Origin: Nitrospirota bacterium
GTDB lineage: Bacteria; Nitrospirota; Thermodesulfovibrionia; UBA6902; JAJYJJ01
Assembly: GCA_021789595.1 (NCBI GenBank)
Contig: JAJYJJ010000014.1
Location: forward strand, 1 to 58,554
Reading direction: 5' to 3'
Length of the DNA: 58,554 bases
A program made the translations under genes and the position numbers. A model generated the notes under the pieces. It saw nothing but the letters and a program-made list of their open reading frames with translations, had not been told where the DNA came from and did no database searches. Shown here one piece after another: positions 24,591 through 33,583 of the stretch; position 1 is the stretch's first letter; each line of letters starts with the position of its first letter.

Positions 24591-25957
24591 TTCCTTTTCC
24601 TGAGGCCGAGGTGGTTCAGCTTGAGTAAGAGCGTGTTTCTGTGAATGCCGAGGAGGCGGGCTGCCTTGCTCTGATTCCAGTTTGTCCTTTCCATAATGGT
24701 GAGGAGATATTGGCGCTCAAACTGCATCTGGACCTTTTTTAGAGGCATATCTTCCCTGAGGTGCCCTTTATTGGGGAGAAGGATCTCTATGGGAAGGTCA
24801 TTAACACCGATAACCCTGTTGTCGCAAAGTGTAATGACCCTTTCTATAAGATTTTCAAGCTCCCTTATATTTCCCGGCCAGTCATATGCGATCAGACAGT
24901 CCACGGCCTCCCTGGAAAAGCCTTTTATCTTCTTCTTTAAGCTTACATTGTATTTTGCAATGAAATGCTTCACAAGCAGCGGGATGTCCGCTCTTCTTTC
25001 CCTGAGCGGCGGCAGGTGTATGGGTATGACATTGAGGCGGTAGAAGAGCTCTTCCTTAAAGGCCTTATCTTTTACTGCATCCGTAAGGTTTCTGCTTGAG
25101 GCTGCAATTACCCTGACATCTACCTTTATAGTTCTCAGACCGCCAACCCTTTCTATTTCCCTTTCCTGTAATACTCTGAGCAGCTTCGATTGAAGGTTAA
25201 GTGCAAGGCAGTTGATCTCGTCAAGGAATATCGTCCCGGTATTTGCTATCTCAAATTTGCCTATCTTGGATGAGAATGCCCCTGTGAATGCGCCTTTTTC
25301 ATGACCAAACATCTCATTCTCAAGCAGCTCCGATGGTATGGCAGCACAGTTTACGACAACAAATGCCCTGTCTTTTCTCAGGCTTCGCCTATGTATCGCC
25401 CTTGCAACAAGCTCCTTGCCTGTCCCGCTTTCTCCTTGAAGAAGTACTGTGCTGTCGCTTCTGGCGACCTTATCTATTGTTGAATACAGCTCAAGCATCT
25501 TGCTGTCTGCGCCAACAATATCTTCAAACATCTGATAACGCTCTACCTCTGAACGGAGATAATTCACTTCACGGACAAGTGAGCGCTTTTCCATCGCCTT
25601 TTTTACTATAGAGATGACCTCCTCTATATTGAACGGCTTGGTGATATAATCATAGGCTCCCATCTTCATTGCCGTAACTGCTGTACTTATCTCACTGAGG
25701 GCTGTAACCATGATGACCTCTGTATCAAGCCCCATCTCCCTGACCTTCCTCAGAACCTCCATTCCATCTACTATGGGCATAAGGATGTCAAGCAGAATCA
25801 GATCCACAGGTTTTTCCTTTAGTAGTTCAATGGCCTCCCTTCCTCCCTCTGCCTCAAGGATATCGAATTCATCCTTAAAAAGGAGTTTGAAAGATTCCCT
25901 AACCCCCCATTCATCATCTACAACAAGAATTGTTGGCCGAAGTTTATTTTCCATCAT
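24587..25957 (-). CDS. NtrC-family sigma-54-dependent response regulator
   Basis: About 456 residues: receiver (ILVVDDEWGVRESF, phospho-Asp in LILLDILMPIVDG), AAA+ domain with Walker A GESGTGKE, the sigma-54 contact loop HEKGAFTGA, and a C-terminal Fis-type helix-turn-helix (NWNQSKAARLLGIHRNTLLL). It would activate sigma-54 promoters. Three tandem ATGs (25960, 25957, 25954) follow a TATAAT (25965-25970), which overlaps the more distal ATG at 25966; 25957 fits the 6-8 nt leaderless spacing seen for other genes here. No cognate kinase is adjacent. Confidence 0.93.
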   Translation of the reverse strand: MMENKLRPTILVVDDEWGVRESFKLLFKDEFDILEAEGGREAIELLKEKPVDLILLDILMPIVDGMEVLRKVREMGLDTEVIMVTALSEISTAVTAMKMGAYDYITKPFNIEEVISIVKKAMEKRSLVREVNYLRSEVERYQMFEDIVGADSKMLELYSTIDKVARSDSTVLLQGESGTGKELVARAIHRRSLRKDRAFVVVNCAAIPSELLENEMFGHEKGAFTGAFSSKIGKFEIANTGTIFLDEINCLALNLQSKLLRVLQEREIERVGGLRTIKVDVRVIAASSRNLTDAVKDKAFKEELFYRLNVIPIHLPPLRERRADIPLLVKHFIAKYNVSLKKKIKGFSREAVDCLIAYDWPGNIRELENLIERVITLCDNRVIGVNDLPIEILLPNKGHLREDMPLKKVQMQFERQYLLTIMERTNWNQSKAARLLGIHRNTLLLKLNHLGLRKRN

Positions 25958-25964
25958 CATTAAC

Positions 25965-25970
25965 ATTATA
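25965..25970 (-). promoter_or_regulatory. -10 box of the NtrC-type regulator
   Basis: On the minus strand TATAAT lies 7 nt before the ATG at 25957, with a weak TTTGCA 16 nt upstream. No Shine-Dalgarno sequence intervenes. Confidence 0.4.
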
Positions 25971-26055
25971 GATGAAAAAGATAAAATGCAAAACTAAAAA
26001 TATCAATGAGGCCAAAACAGGAAGAGGGACTGACCCCTCCCGCCAGGGGAGGGGC

Positions 26056-26102
26056 TGTATTTTTGATTTTGACGCCCTGCGCTCTTGGCGCAGGGTATTC
26101 AC
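26056..26102. repeat. 47-nt hairpin repeat, copy 1 (leader of gspK)
   Basis: Identical over all 47 bases to 34881-34927. It contains a stem CCCTGCGC/GCGCAGGG with a TCTTG loop. Another hairpin (CCCCTCCC/GGGGAGGGG) lies just upstream at about 26034-26054. The repeat ends 72 nt before gspK, in the 217-nt divergent gap between the NtrC-type regulator and gspK. Confidence 0.85.
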
Positions 26103-26174
26103 GATCATACAGGTTAGCACAGGTATACGCCCTGTTGAATTTCTATTGTCTTTCGTTTAATCTATAGCATAGTC

Positions 26175-27134
26175 ATGGATATACATCATTTTAGCAGGAA
26201 AGAGCAGGGCTTTGCCCTCCTGATAACCCTGTGGGTGCTTGTATTCCTGAGCATCGTTACCATGAGTTTTATTTTTATGATGCGGCTTGGCCTTGCAAGC
26301 ACACGGAACTTCAAGGAAGAGACAGTGGCGTATTATAATGCAATGACAGGTTACCAGGAGGCGATTGACTTCCTTATGGAGGACAAAGACCCTACTGTGG
26401 ACTTTATTGATACAAATGGCAATCTGATACTTGAGCCTGAAGGTAAGTCATTTAAGGTACAGAGCAGCGGCCCTGGCAGGTTGGATGTAAAGATAGAGGA
26501 CGAGGAAAGCAAGATAAATATAAACACAGCAGGCGCAGATGTCCTTACGAGGCTGTTCCTGAAAGCAGGTGTATCTGACGAGGATGTCGGCCCAATAGTT
26601 GACTCTGTGCTTGATTGGAGGTCGCCGGCAGGAACCCACAGGCTTCTGGGTACAAAGAGCGAATATTACGAATCCCTTGATGAGCCGTACATGGCCAAAG
26701 ACGGCCCTTTTGATACGCCAAGAGAGTTGTTGTTGGTAAAGGGGGTAGATAAAAAGATCCTCTATGGAGACCCTGACAAAGGCACAGAAGGCATTATAAA
26801 ATATATAACAACATTCACACCTGGTCCAATAAATATAAACACCGTTCAACCCGATGTTATGGAGATACTCGGTCTTACCCCTCAGGAGATAGAGGGCATA
26901 ACATTTCTCAGGGAGGGGAAATTTGGCCCGATGAAAGGGATTGCAGCAGGCCTGCTTCAGAGGGGGATTGCCTATACAGCATCGAATTATTTCAGGATAG
27001 AATCAACTGGTTCCTCGCCTGACGGCAAGATCAATGAAAGGATAACAGCAGTTGTGCAGCGGATTCCTTCAGATAAGGGCTACAAAATCCGTGTCCTGTA
27101 TTGGAAGGCAAATGTCCAGAGTATTAGGAGTTGA
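26175..27134 (+). CDS. gspK: Type II secretion minor pseudopilin GspK
   Basis: A 319-residue pseudopilin. The prepilin peptidase site is KEQGFALLITLWVLVFLSIV, followed by the transmembrane helix. The large globular domain contains INTAGADVLTRLF and INTVQPDVMEILGLTPQEI, the two SAM-like helix-hairpin repeats typical of GspK. It caps the pseudopilus tip. First of a run gspK-L-M-C-D; gspE-J are not in the window. Confidence 0.92.
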   Translation: MDIHHFSRKEQGFALLITLWVLVFLSIVTMSFIFMMRLGLASTRNFKEETVAYYNAMTGYQEAIDFLMEDKDPTVDFIDTNGNLILEPEGKSFKVQSSGPGRLDVKIEDEESKININTAGADVLTRLFLKAGVSDEDVGPIVDSVLDWRSPAGTHRLLGTKSEYYESLDEPYMAKDGPFDTPRELLLVKGVDKKILYGDPDKGTEGIIKYITTFTPGPININTVQPDVMEILGLTPQEIEGITFLREGKFGPMKGIAAGLLQRGIAYTASNYFRIESTGSSPDGKINERITAVVQRIPSDKGYKIRVLYWKANVQSIRS

Positions 27135-28443
27135 TCTAAGGGAATCCTTTCTCGGCCTCTCTGTGTTAGAGAGGGCTATGGGAATTACAAGGCCCATAAC
27201 GAGCAAGGAGATAAGGCTTCCCCAGGATGAAGCAGGGGGAAGGTCAGCCATAATAGAAGGCCTCAGGGAGATATCAAAGGACAGGATGCCCGACACAGTT
27301 GTCCTCGGCATATCTATAAGCCAGTTTATAAGCCGCTTCCTGGAGCTTCCGAGATTGAACGAGAAGGAATTGTCCCAGGCAGTGCCGTTTGAATTTGAAA
27401 GACACCTTCCGCTTCCAATAGATGAATTCTATACATGTTTCCTTCCATTGCAGGGCCCGAAGGATAAAAAAGATAAAACCAGGGTTATTGCCTTTGCAGT
27501 AAAAAGGGGCCTCATTGACAGCCTTATCAGCATGTTTAAGGATGCAGGACTTGATGTATCCTCTATAAGGTTTGGTTTTCTTGAGGCCATGAACAGCATT
27601 AAAGGCACATACAGCGATTCCATGGTTATAATGGCAGACAACGGGATATACGCTGCTATCTTTCAGAAAGGAATCCTTTCATACATAAAGGCCATTCCCT
27701 ATAGTTCTGTGGATGCCCTGTCTGCTGAAATAGAAAGACTTAAAGATAGGATGGAGTTCAAGGATATGATCTCCATCAGTGGTGGATTAACCCCTGAATT
27801 ACTCGGCATCAAGGCTCGTTCATCGCCTTTAAATGTCGCATACTGCCTTGCAGAATCTGCATTTAAGAGAGGACCTTTCACCGCTGAGATTCTTCCTGTT
27901 GAGATGCGGCCAGGAAAGAGAAATACGCATTTATATCTGGTCACATCCATGTCTGCTGCTGTTGTACTGCTTGCAATAGTCTATCTATTTTTAGGTTTCT
28001 TCAAGGATTATCTCACATTGAGGGATATAATGGAGAGGATAAAGGCCGAGGGGACAAAGGCAGCAGGATTTATAGAAGAAAAAAATCAGGTAAAGGATAT
28101 AAAAAACAAGAAGGCATTTATAGACATATTTGCTGCCTCAAGGAATACCCCTGACATTGCCCTTCAGGAGCTCAGCAGTATCATTCCTAAACAGGCATGG
28201 ATTACAAACCTGAAAATTGATGACAAGGGCAGGGTGGAGATTGAAGGTTATGCGCAGAAGGCATCATCGCTTATAGCGATAGTCGATGAATCAGGGTTTT
28301 TCGAGGGCGCAGAGTTCTCTTCACCCATAACCAGCATGATGGGGAAGGACAGGTTTTCCATAAGGATGTTTATAAAAAGGTCGCAGATGCCTGACCTGAC
28401 AGGGTTCAAAGAGACAAAGAAAAAGATAGAAAGAAAAAGATGA
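27112..28443 (+). CDS. gspL: Type II secretion cytoplasmic-membrane protein GspL (PilM/GspL-like)
   Basis: A 444-residue protein beginning MSRVLGVDLRESFLGLSVLE. The first 270 residues form an actin-like (PilM/GspL cytoplasmic) domain (SQAVPFEFERHLPLPIDEFY, VMADNGIYAAIF, ISGGLTPELLGI); one transmembrane helix (about residues 285-305, SMSAAVVLLAIVYLFLGFF) is followed by a periplasmic PilN-like part. ATG 27112 is chosen by homology and lies inside the end of gspK (23-nt overlap). It links the secretion ATPase to the inner-membrane platform. Confidence 0.85.
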   Translation: MSRVLGVDLRESFLGLSVLERAMGITRPITSKEIRLPQDEAGGRSAIIEGLREISKDRMPDTVVLGISISQFISRFLELPRLNEKELSQAVPFEFERHLPLPIDEFYTCFLPLQGPKDKKDKTRVIAFAVKRGLIDSLISMFKDAGLDVSSIRFGFLEAMNSIKGTYSDSMVIMADNGIYAAIFQKGILSYIKAIPYSSVDALSAEIERLKDRMEFKDMISISGGLTPELLGIKARSSPLNVAYCLAESAFKRGPFTAEILPVEMRPGKRNTHLYLVTSMSAAVVLLAIVYLFLGFFKDYLTLRDIMERIKAEGTKAAGFIEEKNQVKDIKNKKAFIDIFAASRNTPDIALQELSSIIPKQAWITNLKIDDKGRVEIEGYAQKASSLIAIVDESGFFEGAEFSSPITSMMGKDRFSIRMFIKRSQMPDLTGFKETKKKIERKR

Positions 28444-28453
28444 AAAGAAAAAG

Positions 28454-29068
28454 ATGAAGAGACGCAGGCTTTTCACAGGACTCCTTATATTGCTGGCCGT
28501 TGTGCTTGGTTATATCTTTTTAGATATGCTTACGCAGTATAGAAACGAGATCAGGGATTCCATAGCAGAGGAATACAGGACGCTGAATAACTATGACAGT
28601 GCAATTAAGGATGCAAGGGACATAGAAAGGGAACTGGTCGAATACAGGCAGCAGATCAATTCCCTTGAATCGCACATACTTACATCAGGCACAGCCTCCA
28701 TGGCTGCCGCAGAACTTCAGGGCATTGCAGAGGACAGTGCATCAAAGGCAGGGATAAATATCCTTAGCGTAAGGCCCATGAATACGATGGATTACAGGGA
28801 CTATACAGAGGTGCCAATCCAGGTTGATGGAACCGGGAACATAAAACAGTTCAGGGATTTTCTAAAATCCCTTGAGGACAGCAGGATATATCTCAGGGTA
28901 GGCAGACTGACTGTGACGGTAACAAACACAGTGTCGCCAAAGGAATTAAATCTAAAGCTTGTTGTTTCAGGCATTATAAAAAGACGCCATGGAGAAAAGA
29001 CAGCACCCACAGGCGGCAGGGTTGAGAGCCCTTTGACACAAAATGAGACAGAGGAGATAATCAGGTGA
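28454..29068 (+). CDS. gspM: Type II secretion protein GspM-like
   Basis: A 204-residue bitopic protein: basic start MKRRRLF, one transmembrane helix (residues 8-25), a coiled coil (about 30-75) and a small periplasmic ferredoxin-like fold (VPIQVDGTGNIKQFRDFLKS). This PilO/GspM plan and the position between GspL and GspC support the name; sequence identity in this family is low. It lies 10 nt after gspL. Confidence 0.8.
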   Translation: MKRRRLFTGLLILLAVVLGYIFLDMLTQYRNEIRDSIAEEYRTLNNYDSAIKDARDIERELVEYRQQINSLESHILTSGTASMAAAELQGIAEDSASKAGINILSVRPMNTMDYRDYTEVPIQVDGTGNIKQFRDFLKSLEDSRIYLRVGRLTVTVTNTVSPKELNLKLVVSGIIKRRHGEKTAPTGGRVESPLTQNETEEIIR

Positions 29069-29646
29069 GAAGGTGGCTCCCCTTAGAACTAATCCTCGGC
29101 ATACTGTTGATATTCCTTATCTGGAAGGTATATTATGTAGCGATGCTCTATAGCCCGGCAAATGAATCAGGAGAGGCAGTCGCACAGCATAAGGCAGAAA
29201 AGGTCAAGATAAAACTGCCTGCCTTTACTGCCTTTGACGCTAAGGTCGTGCTTGAAAAAAACCTCTTTCATCCTGACAGGAATGCAGATGTATTAAAACC
29301 GCCTCCGCCTGCAAAGGCAGGGCTTGTTCCACCTAAAAAACCTGATATGGCCTTAAAAGGCATTGTCACAGGCCCTGATGGCGAACTTGTCGCATTGATA
29401 CAGACAGACAGGGCAATGACAAAACAATACAGAAAAGGGGATACCTTTGATAATGTCGAGGTTGTTGATATAAAGCCAAACAAGGTATATCTGAAATGGA
29501 TGAATGAGGATCTTGAGCTGACCATGTGGGAGGTTAAGACCATAACCCCTGCTGATCTGCTGAAGGGTAAAGCAAACGGGATGCCTGTACAACCCCGAAC
29601 AATGCCTGTAGTGCCGCAAAGGGCTGTGCCGAAAATTCAGCAATGA
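29065..29646 (+). CDS. gspC: Type II secretion protein GspC-like
   Basis: A 193-residue protein with a GTG start overlapping gspM by 4 bp (GTGA). One N-terminal transmembrane helix (PLELILGILLIFLIWKVYYV) precedes a Pro-rich linker and the HR domain (MALKGIVTGPDGELVALIQT, YRKGDTFDNVEVVDIKPNKV). GspC joins the inner-membrane platform to the secretin. The PDZ or coiled-coil C-terminus of classical GspC is missing; it ends in a short Pro-rich tail. Confidence 0.82.
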   Translation: MRRWLPLELILGILLIFLIWKVYYVAMLYSPANESGEAVAQHKAEKVKIKLPAFTAFDAKVVLEKNLFHPDRNADVLKPPPPAKAGLVPPKKPDMALKGIVTGPDGELVALIQTDRAMTKQYRKGDTFDNVEVVDIKPNKVYLKWMNEDLELTMWEVKTITPADLLKGKANGMPVQPRTMPVVPQRAVPKIQQ

Positions 29647-29650
29647 AGGA

Positions 29651-31624
29651 ATGAGGATGAAGAGGTTTATTCAGAGCATTTCCTTGATGACAGTGGCACT
29701 CTTCTTTATTGTATCCTGTGTAAAGAAGACACCTATAGAGCAATCTGCGCCGCTGCCAAAGGAACAGCCAAAGGCAGAGGCAACACAGCAGCCGCAACAG
29801 AGGCCTGAGACAACGCCGAGGGTTGTGATGCAGGCTCCGCAGGGCATTCAGGTTGAAAAGGGCGGAGAGGAAAAATACATAGTGCTCAATTTTGATGGGG
29901 CGGATATAAAGACGGTCATCTCAACCATCGGAGAGCTGCTCGGAATAAACTATATCCTCTCGCCAAATGTAAGCGGCAATGTCACAATCCAGTCATTCAA
30001 GAAATTCCCCATGAAAGACCTCTTCTCGATATTCCAGAGCATACTTGAGATGAACGGGCTGACAGCGGTCAGGGACGGTTCGCTTTACAGGATTGTCCCG
30101 ATAGAGACGGCAAAACAGCAGCCCACGCCTGTTGAATCAGGCAAGGAGGTCAAGGTCTATCTCGATTCAAGCTTTGTAACACAGATAATCCCCATTCAGT
30201 ATGTGAAGGCATCTGATGCAGCAAATGTCCTGAAAAACTTCACACCGCGCGGGACAGACATTACCGTATATGAGCCGAACAACCTCCTCATTATAACTGC
30301 TCCGCCGCAGGCCATGGCAAGGCTTATGAAGATACTCGAGGCCATAGACATATCAGAGACAGAGAGGGAATCTGCAAGGACATTTGTCTATTATGTCGAA
30401 AACGGCGACGCAAAGAAACTGGCAGACATCCTTAAGACCATATATGTGGAGAAAAAAGGAGTCGCACCAAGGCCGGCTGTGACTGCAACACCTATAAGGC
30501 CTCTAACCCTGCCCGGGGTGCAGCAACTGCCTGGAACGACCATAGTCTCAGGAGAGGTTGAGGGAGAGGTGTCAATAACGCCTTATGAAGACATCAATGC
30601 CATTATTATTAAGACAACGCCGAGGAATTTTCTTACCATTGCAGAGACATTGAAGAAGCTCGACATACTTCCAAAGCAAGTGCTGATAGAGGTCATGATT
30701 GCAGAGGTGACACTCGGCAACAGTGACAGCATGGGGGTTGAATGGACTTTGCAGAGGGCGCTTGGCGGGCACAGATGGGGGACATTTGGATTAAGGGGGA
30801 CAATGCCGAATGCAACCGGTAGCACAGCAATAGCCCCATTCCCTGTTCCAACGATAACGACGACCAATACTCAGACAAGCTCCACTACAACCTCTACTAC
30901 AACAGGAACCAATCCAAACCTCCCAGGCCTTGTTGCAGATGTGCTTGATTCAACAAGGCTTTTCGAGGTGCTTGTAAACCTGTATGGCTCATCGAACAGG
31001 TTGAATGTCCTTGCAAGCCCCCATATACTTGCCCTCGACAATAAAGAGGCAAAGATAGAAATAGGCAGTGAAATCCCTATAGCAACAGGCCTCCTGCAGC
31101 AGCCTGCAACTGGAGCAACTGCAACATCATATGCCTTTGTTGCAGCAGGCCAGATACAATACAAGACCGTAGGACTTCTGCTTACTGTTACGCCGCATAT
31201 CAATGACAAAAACCAGGTAACCCTCAAGATAAATCAGGAGGTAAGCAGTAAAGGGGCAGACCAGGCCCTTGCCGGCATAACCTCCCCGACCTTCATTACG
31301 AGAAAGGCCCAGACAACAGCAGTTGTCCAGAACGGCCATACCCTTGTGCTTGGAGGGCTTATCCAGGAAAGCAGAAACACAACCAAGGCAGGCATCCCGT
31401 TTTTGAGCAGGCTTCCAATCATAGGAATGCTCTTTGGAAGCACGACAACATCCGTGGATAGAACAGAGCTGCTCATAATGGTCACCCCCCATGTGGTAAG
31501 CAGCAAAGAGGAGGCTGACAGGCTGACAAATGAATTTCAGGAAAAGGTAAGGACTATCAAGAAACGCCTTGAGGATTATAAAGAGGTAATGAGGCCAAAG
31601 GATGCAGATACAAAAAAACAATGA
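29651..31624 (+). CDS. gspD: Type II secretion secretin GspD (lipoprotein form)
   Basis: A 657-residue outer-membrane channel. The signal peptide ends in a lipobox (FFIVSC23), then a Pro/Gln-rich linker. N0 domain (VLNFDGADIKTVISTIGELL), N1-N3 domains and the secretin core (VLASPHILALDNKEAKIEIG, VGLLLTVTPHINDKNQVTL, VLGGLIQESRNTTKAGIPFL) follow. A Thr/Ser-rich stretch at about 410-430 occupies a membrane-distal loop. The lipid anchor would make a separate pilotin unnecessary. It starts 4 nt after gspC. Confidence 0.95.
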   Translation: MRMKRFIQSISLMTVALFFIVSCVKKTPIEQSAPLPKEQPKAEATQQPQQRPETTPRVVMQAPQGIQVEKGGEEKYIVLNFDGADIKTVISTIGELLGINYILSPNVSGNVTIQSFKKFPMKDLFSIFQSILEMNGLTAVRDGSLYRIVPIETAKQQPTPVESGKEVKVYLDSSFVTQIIPIQYVKASDAANVLKNFTPRGTDITVYEPNNLLIITAPPQAMARLMKILEAIDISETERESARTFVYYVENGDAKKLADILKTIYVEKKGVAPRPAVTATPIRPLTLPGVQQLPGTTIVSGEVEGEVSITPYEDINAIIIKTTPRNFLTIAETLKKLDILPKQVLIEVMIAEVTLGNSDSMGVEWTLQRALGGHRWGTFGLRGTMPNATGSTAIAPFPVPTITTTNTQTSSTTTSTTTGTNPNLPGLVADVLDSTRLFEVLVNLYGSSNRLNVLASPHILALDNKEAKIEIGSEIPIATGLLQQPATGATATSYAFVAAGQIQYKTVGLLLTVTPHINDKNQVTLKINQEVSSKGADQALAGITSPTFITRKAQTTAVVQNGHTLVLGGLIQESRNTTKAGIPFLSRLPIIGMLFGSTTTSVDRTELLIMVTPHVVSSKEEADRLTNEFQEKVRTIKKRLEDYKEVMRPKDADTKKQ

Positions 31625-31651
31625 TATAATAGCCTTGATTACAGAAAGGAG

Positions 31652-32056
31652 GTGAAAAACATGAGGCTACCCTTTAAAATGCCATTAATTATCTATCTAA
31701 TCTTTGCCCTTCTCGTTATCTCTGCTGTGCCAAAGGGGCTTGAGGCTGCCTTTGTGCCATCGGAGGTAGTAGGAGTATCATCGATAGACAGGGCTGCTGA
31801 TCTGGCCAGGATTGAAAAGGCGCTTGAGATGAAGATGGTGAAGCAGAGGCTCGGAGCGCTCGGCTTAAGTCAGGATGAGATAAGGGCAAGGATAGGCCAG
31901 TTGAGCGACTATCAGATCCACCAGCTTTCTCAGAACATAGACAAGCTGAGGGTTGGAGGAGACGATGCCCTCGGCGTAATAATCGCCCTTCTTGTTATTA
32001 CAATACTCGTCGTACTGATCCTGAACCTCACAGGGCATAAGGTGGTAGTGAAATAG
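31652..32056 (+). CDS. PA2779 family protein
   Basis: A 134-residue protein with a signal peptide (LIIYLIFALLVISAVPKGLEA) and a C-terminal transmembrane segment (GVIIALLVITILVVLILNL). The middle is the conserved helical region RIEKALEMKMVKQRLGALGL and SQDEIRARIGQLSDYQIHQL of the PA2779 group. The family is uncharacterised but almost always lies next to a PA2778-type cysteine peptidase, as here. GGAGG upstream; a terminator follows. Confidence 0.85.
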   Translation: MKNMRLPFKMPLIIYLIFALLVISAVPKGLEAAFVPSEVVGVSSIDRAADLARIEKALEMKMVKQRLGALGLSQDEIRARIGQLSDYQIHQLSQNIDKLRVGGDDALGVIIALLVITILVVLILNLTGHKVVVK

Positions 32057-32080
32057 GCCAATTTTTAAAACGGTACTAAC

Positions 32081-32113
32081 AGGGTAAGGGTTTTAGCCCT
32101 TACCCTTAATTTT
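32081..32113 (+). terminator. Rho-independent terminator after the PA2779-like gene
   Basis: AGGGTAAGGG and CCCTTACCCT form a perfect 10-bp stem with a TTTTAG loop, followed by TAATTTT. It separates the gspK-PA2779 transcript from the peptidase gene. Confidence 0.75.
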
Positions 32114-32121
32114 CTCCAGGT

Positions 32122-32697
32122 GTGGAAAAGATAGTGGATATGAAATTAATGAGAAAGATAGTCATAACCCTTATCCTTATACTTTCAGCGTGTGCTCCGC
32201 ATAAAATAGACATCGCAGGGCTTGATGTCTATATAAAGGCCGTGCCATTTTTCCCGCAGGAGGATAATCAGTGCGGGCCGTCCTCATTGGCAATGGTCAT
32301 TGATTACTGGGGAGGCAGGGTAAGCCCTGATGATATCGCAAAGGAGATATTCAGTAAAGGTGCAGCAGGCACGCTAAACCTCGATATGCTCATATATCCA
32401 AGAGAAAGGGGATTCGATGCAAGGCAGTTTGACGGCACCTTGGATCTATTGAAAGACATGCTTTCAAAGGGTTATCCTGTAATCGTCCTTGTAGATTATG
32501 GAATAGCATTTTATCAGATCGACCACTATATGGTTGTTATCGGCTATGGAAAGGGTGGCATCATTGCACATTCAGGCAGAGAGGCAGATAAGTTTATACC
32601 ATATGATGAATTCATGAGGATATGGAAAAGAGGAGACTACTGGATGCTTCTGATAAAACCAAAAGGGCAGGAGGTTGACAAAAGGGATGGACGATAG
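32122..32697 (+). CDS. PA2778 family C39-like cysteine peptidase, lipoprotein
   Basis: A 191-residue protein. The lipobox is LILSAC (about residue 24). The papain-like C39 core has the oxyanion Gln and catalytic Cys in QEDNQCGPSSLAMVIDYWGG and the catalytic His in DHYMVVIGYGKGG; the usual third acidic residue is replaced in IIAHSGRE, which appears typical of the PA2778 branch. It would act in the periplasm on an unknown substrate. The first codon could be 32122 or a later in-frame ATG (32140, 32149). The TPR gene overlaps its end. Confidence 0.85.
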   Translation: MEKIVDMKLMRKIVITLILILSACAPHKIDIAGLDVYIKAVPFFPQEDNQCGPSSLAMVIDYWGGRVSPDDIAKEIFSKGAAGTLNLDMLIYPRERGFDARQFDGTLDLLKDMLSKGYPVIVLVDYGIAFYQIDHYMVVIGYGKGGIIAHSGREADKFIPYDEFMRIWKRGDYWMLLIKPKGQEVDKRDGR

Positions 32698-33154
32698 ATA
32701 TACGGCTTCAGGAATACTTCTATCTGTTCTGCTCCTGTCTTCCATAGCCTTTTCATCATGTGCCCTGCCAAGAATCATTGTGCTTGATGACCCGCTCAGT
32801 CCTGAGGAGCATCTCAATCTCGGCGTTACATATGAGGCAAAGAAGGAATTTGACCTGGCAATCAAACAATACAAGATGGCCATGAAGGGCGATACAGAGG
32901 CAAGGGCATTCTTATACACAGGCAATGCCTATTTTGAGAAGGGAGATGCAGGAGAGGCGGAAAGGTATTATAAGAAGGCTATAGACAGAGACCCGAAACT
33001 TGCTGATGCCTATAACAACCTCGCGTATCTGTATGCAAAGGAAAAGAGAAATCTCAGGGAGGCAGAAGAACTTATCAACAAGGCAATAGCCTTGAATCCG
33101 TCAAAGGAATCTGCATACAGGGATACCCTCAGAGAGATAAAAGGCCTTCAATAG
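32687..33154 (+). CDS. TPR-repeat lipoprotein
   Basis: A 155-residue protein with a signal peptide and lipobox (SSIAFSSC) and three tetratricopeptide repeats (EEHLNLGVTYEAKKEFDLAI, ARAFLYTGNAYFEKGD, ADAYNNLAYLYAKEKRNLRE). ATG 32687 is preferred over the upstream TTG. It overlaps the peptidase gene by 11 nt, completing the PA2779-PA2778-TPR trio; it is probably an adaptor for the peptidase at a membrane. Confidence 0.85.
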   Translation: MDDRYTASGILLSVLLLSSIAFSSCALPRIIVLDDPLSPEEHLNLGVTYEAKKEFDLAIKQYKMAMKGDTEARAFLYTGNAYFEKGDAGEAERYYKKAIDRDPKLADAYNNLAYLYAKEKRNLREAEELINKAIALNPSKESAYRDTLREIKGLQ

Positions 33155-33179
33155 CAACTTCTGTTTTTTATGTTTCCCT

Positions 33180-33506
33180 TTATTTTTTACCTTTCCTTCC
33201 CGTCTTCAGCGTATCCTCAACCCAGCACATAGCAGCAGATGCGAGTGGAAAGCCTGCTGTATTAATCATCAGCAGGACTGCATGCCTTATCTCATCAGGG
33301 CTTGCCCCTGCCTCGATAGCCCTCCTCGTGTGGGAATGAACTGCGCCCTCTGACCTTAAACATGCTGCTGCTGCAAGCTGGATGAGATGCTGTGTCTTTT
33401 CATCTATCGGCCCTTCTTCCCTTATGGCTGCAGCAAGGGCCTCCTGTGCCTTGATGATCCTGCCGTATCTCTTTGAAAGAGTTGAAAACCATCTTGGAAC
33501 CGCCAT
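33180..33506 (-). CDS. Carboxymuconolactone decarboxylase/AhpD family protein
   Basis: A 108-residue protein with the family core TQHLIQLAAAACLRSEGAVH, HSHTRRAIEAGASPDEIRHA and VLLMINTAGFP. The redox CxxC of AhpD is absent (SEGAVHSH in its place), as in many uncharacterised members, so a peroxidase role is not supported. It is transcribed against the TPR gene with a 25-nt gap. GGAGG precedes the ATG. Confidence 0.85.
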   Translation of the reverse strand: MAVPRWFSTLSKRYGRIIKAQEALAAAIREEGPIDEKTQHLIQLAAAACLRSEGAVHSHTRRAIEAGASPDEIRHAVLLMINTAGFPLASAAMCWVEDTLKTGRKGKK

Positions 33507-33583
33507 AATAACCTCCCTTGTTTTTTATTTTATTACCAGTATACCACATGCCTGATACGAATTCTATGGGCAGGCAAGGATGT

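Noticed and set aside
26034-26054. CCCCTCCC/GGGGAGGGG hairpin as a terminator
   Set aside because: No T-tract follows directly and neither flanking gene is transcribed towards it; it is more likely part of a repeat.
32122-32697. Missing third catalytic residue in the C39-like peptidase as a defect
   Set aside because: The SG in place of DP seems typical of the PA2778 branch rather than peculiar to this gene.
33180-33506. Loss of the AhpD CxxC as a sign of decay
   Set aside because: Many members of the carboxymuconolactone decarboxylase family lack it; the gene is otherwise intact.
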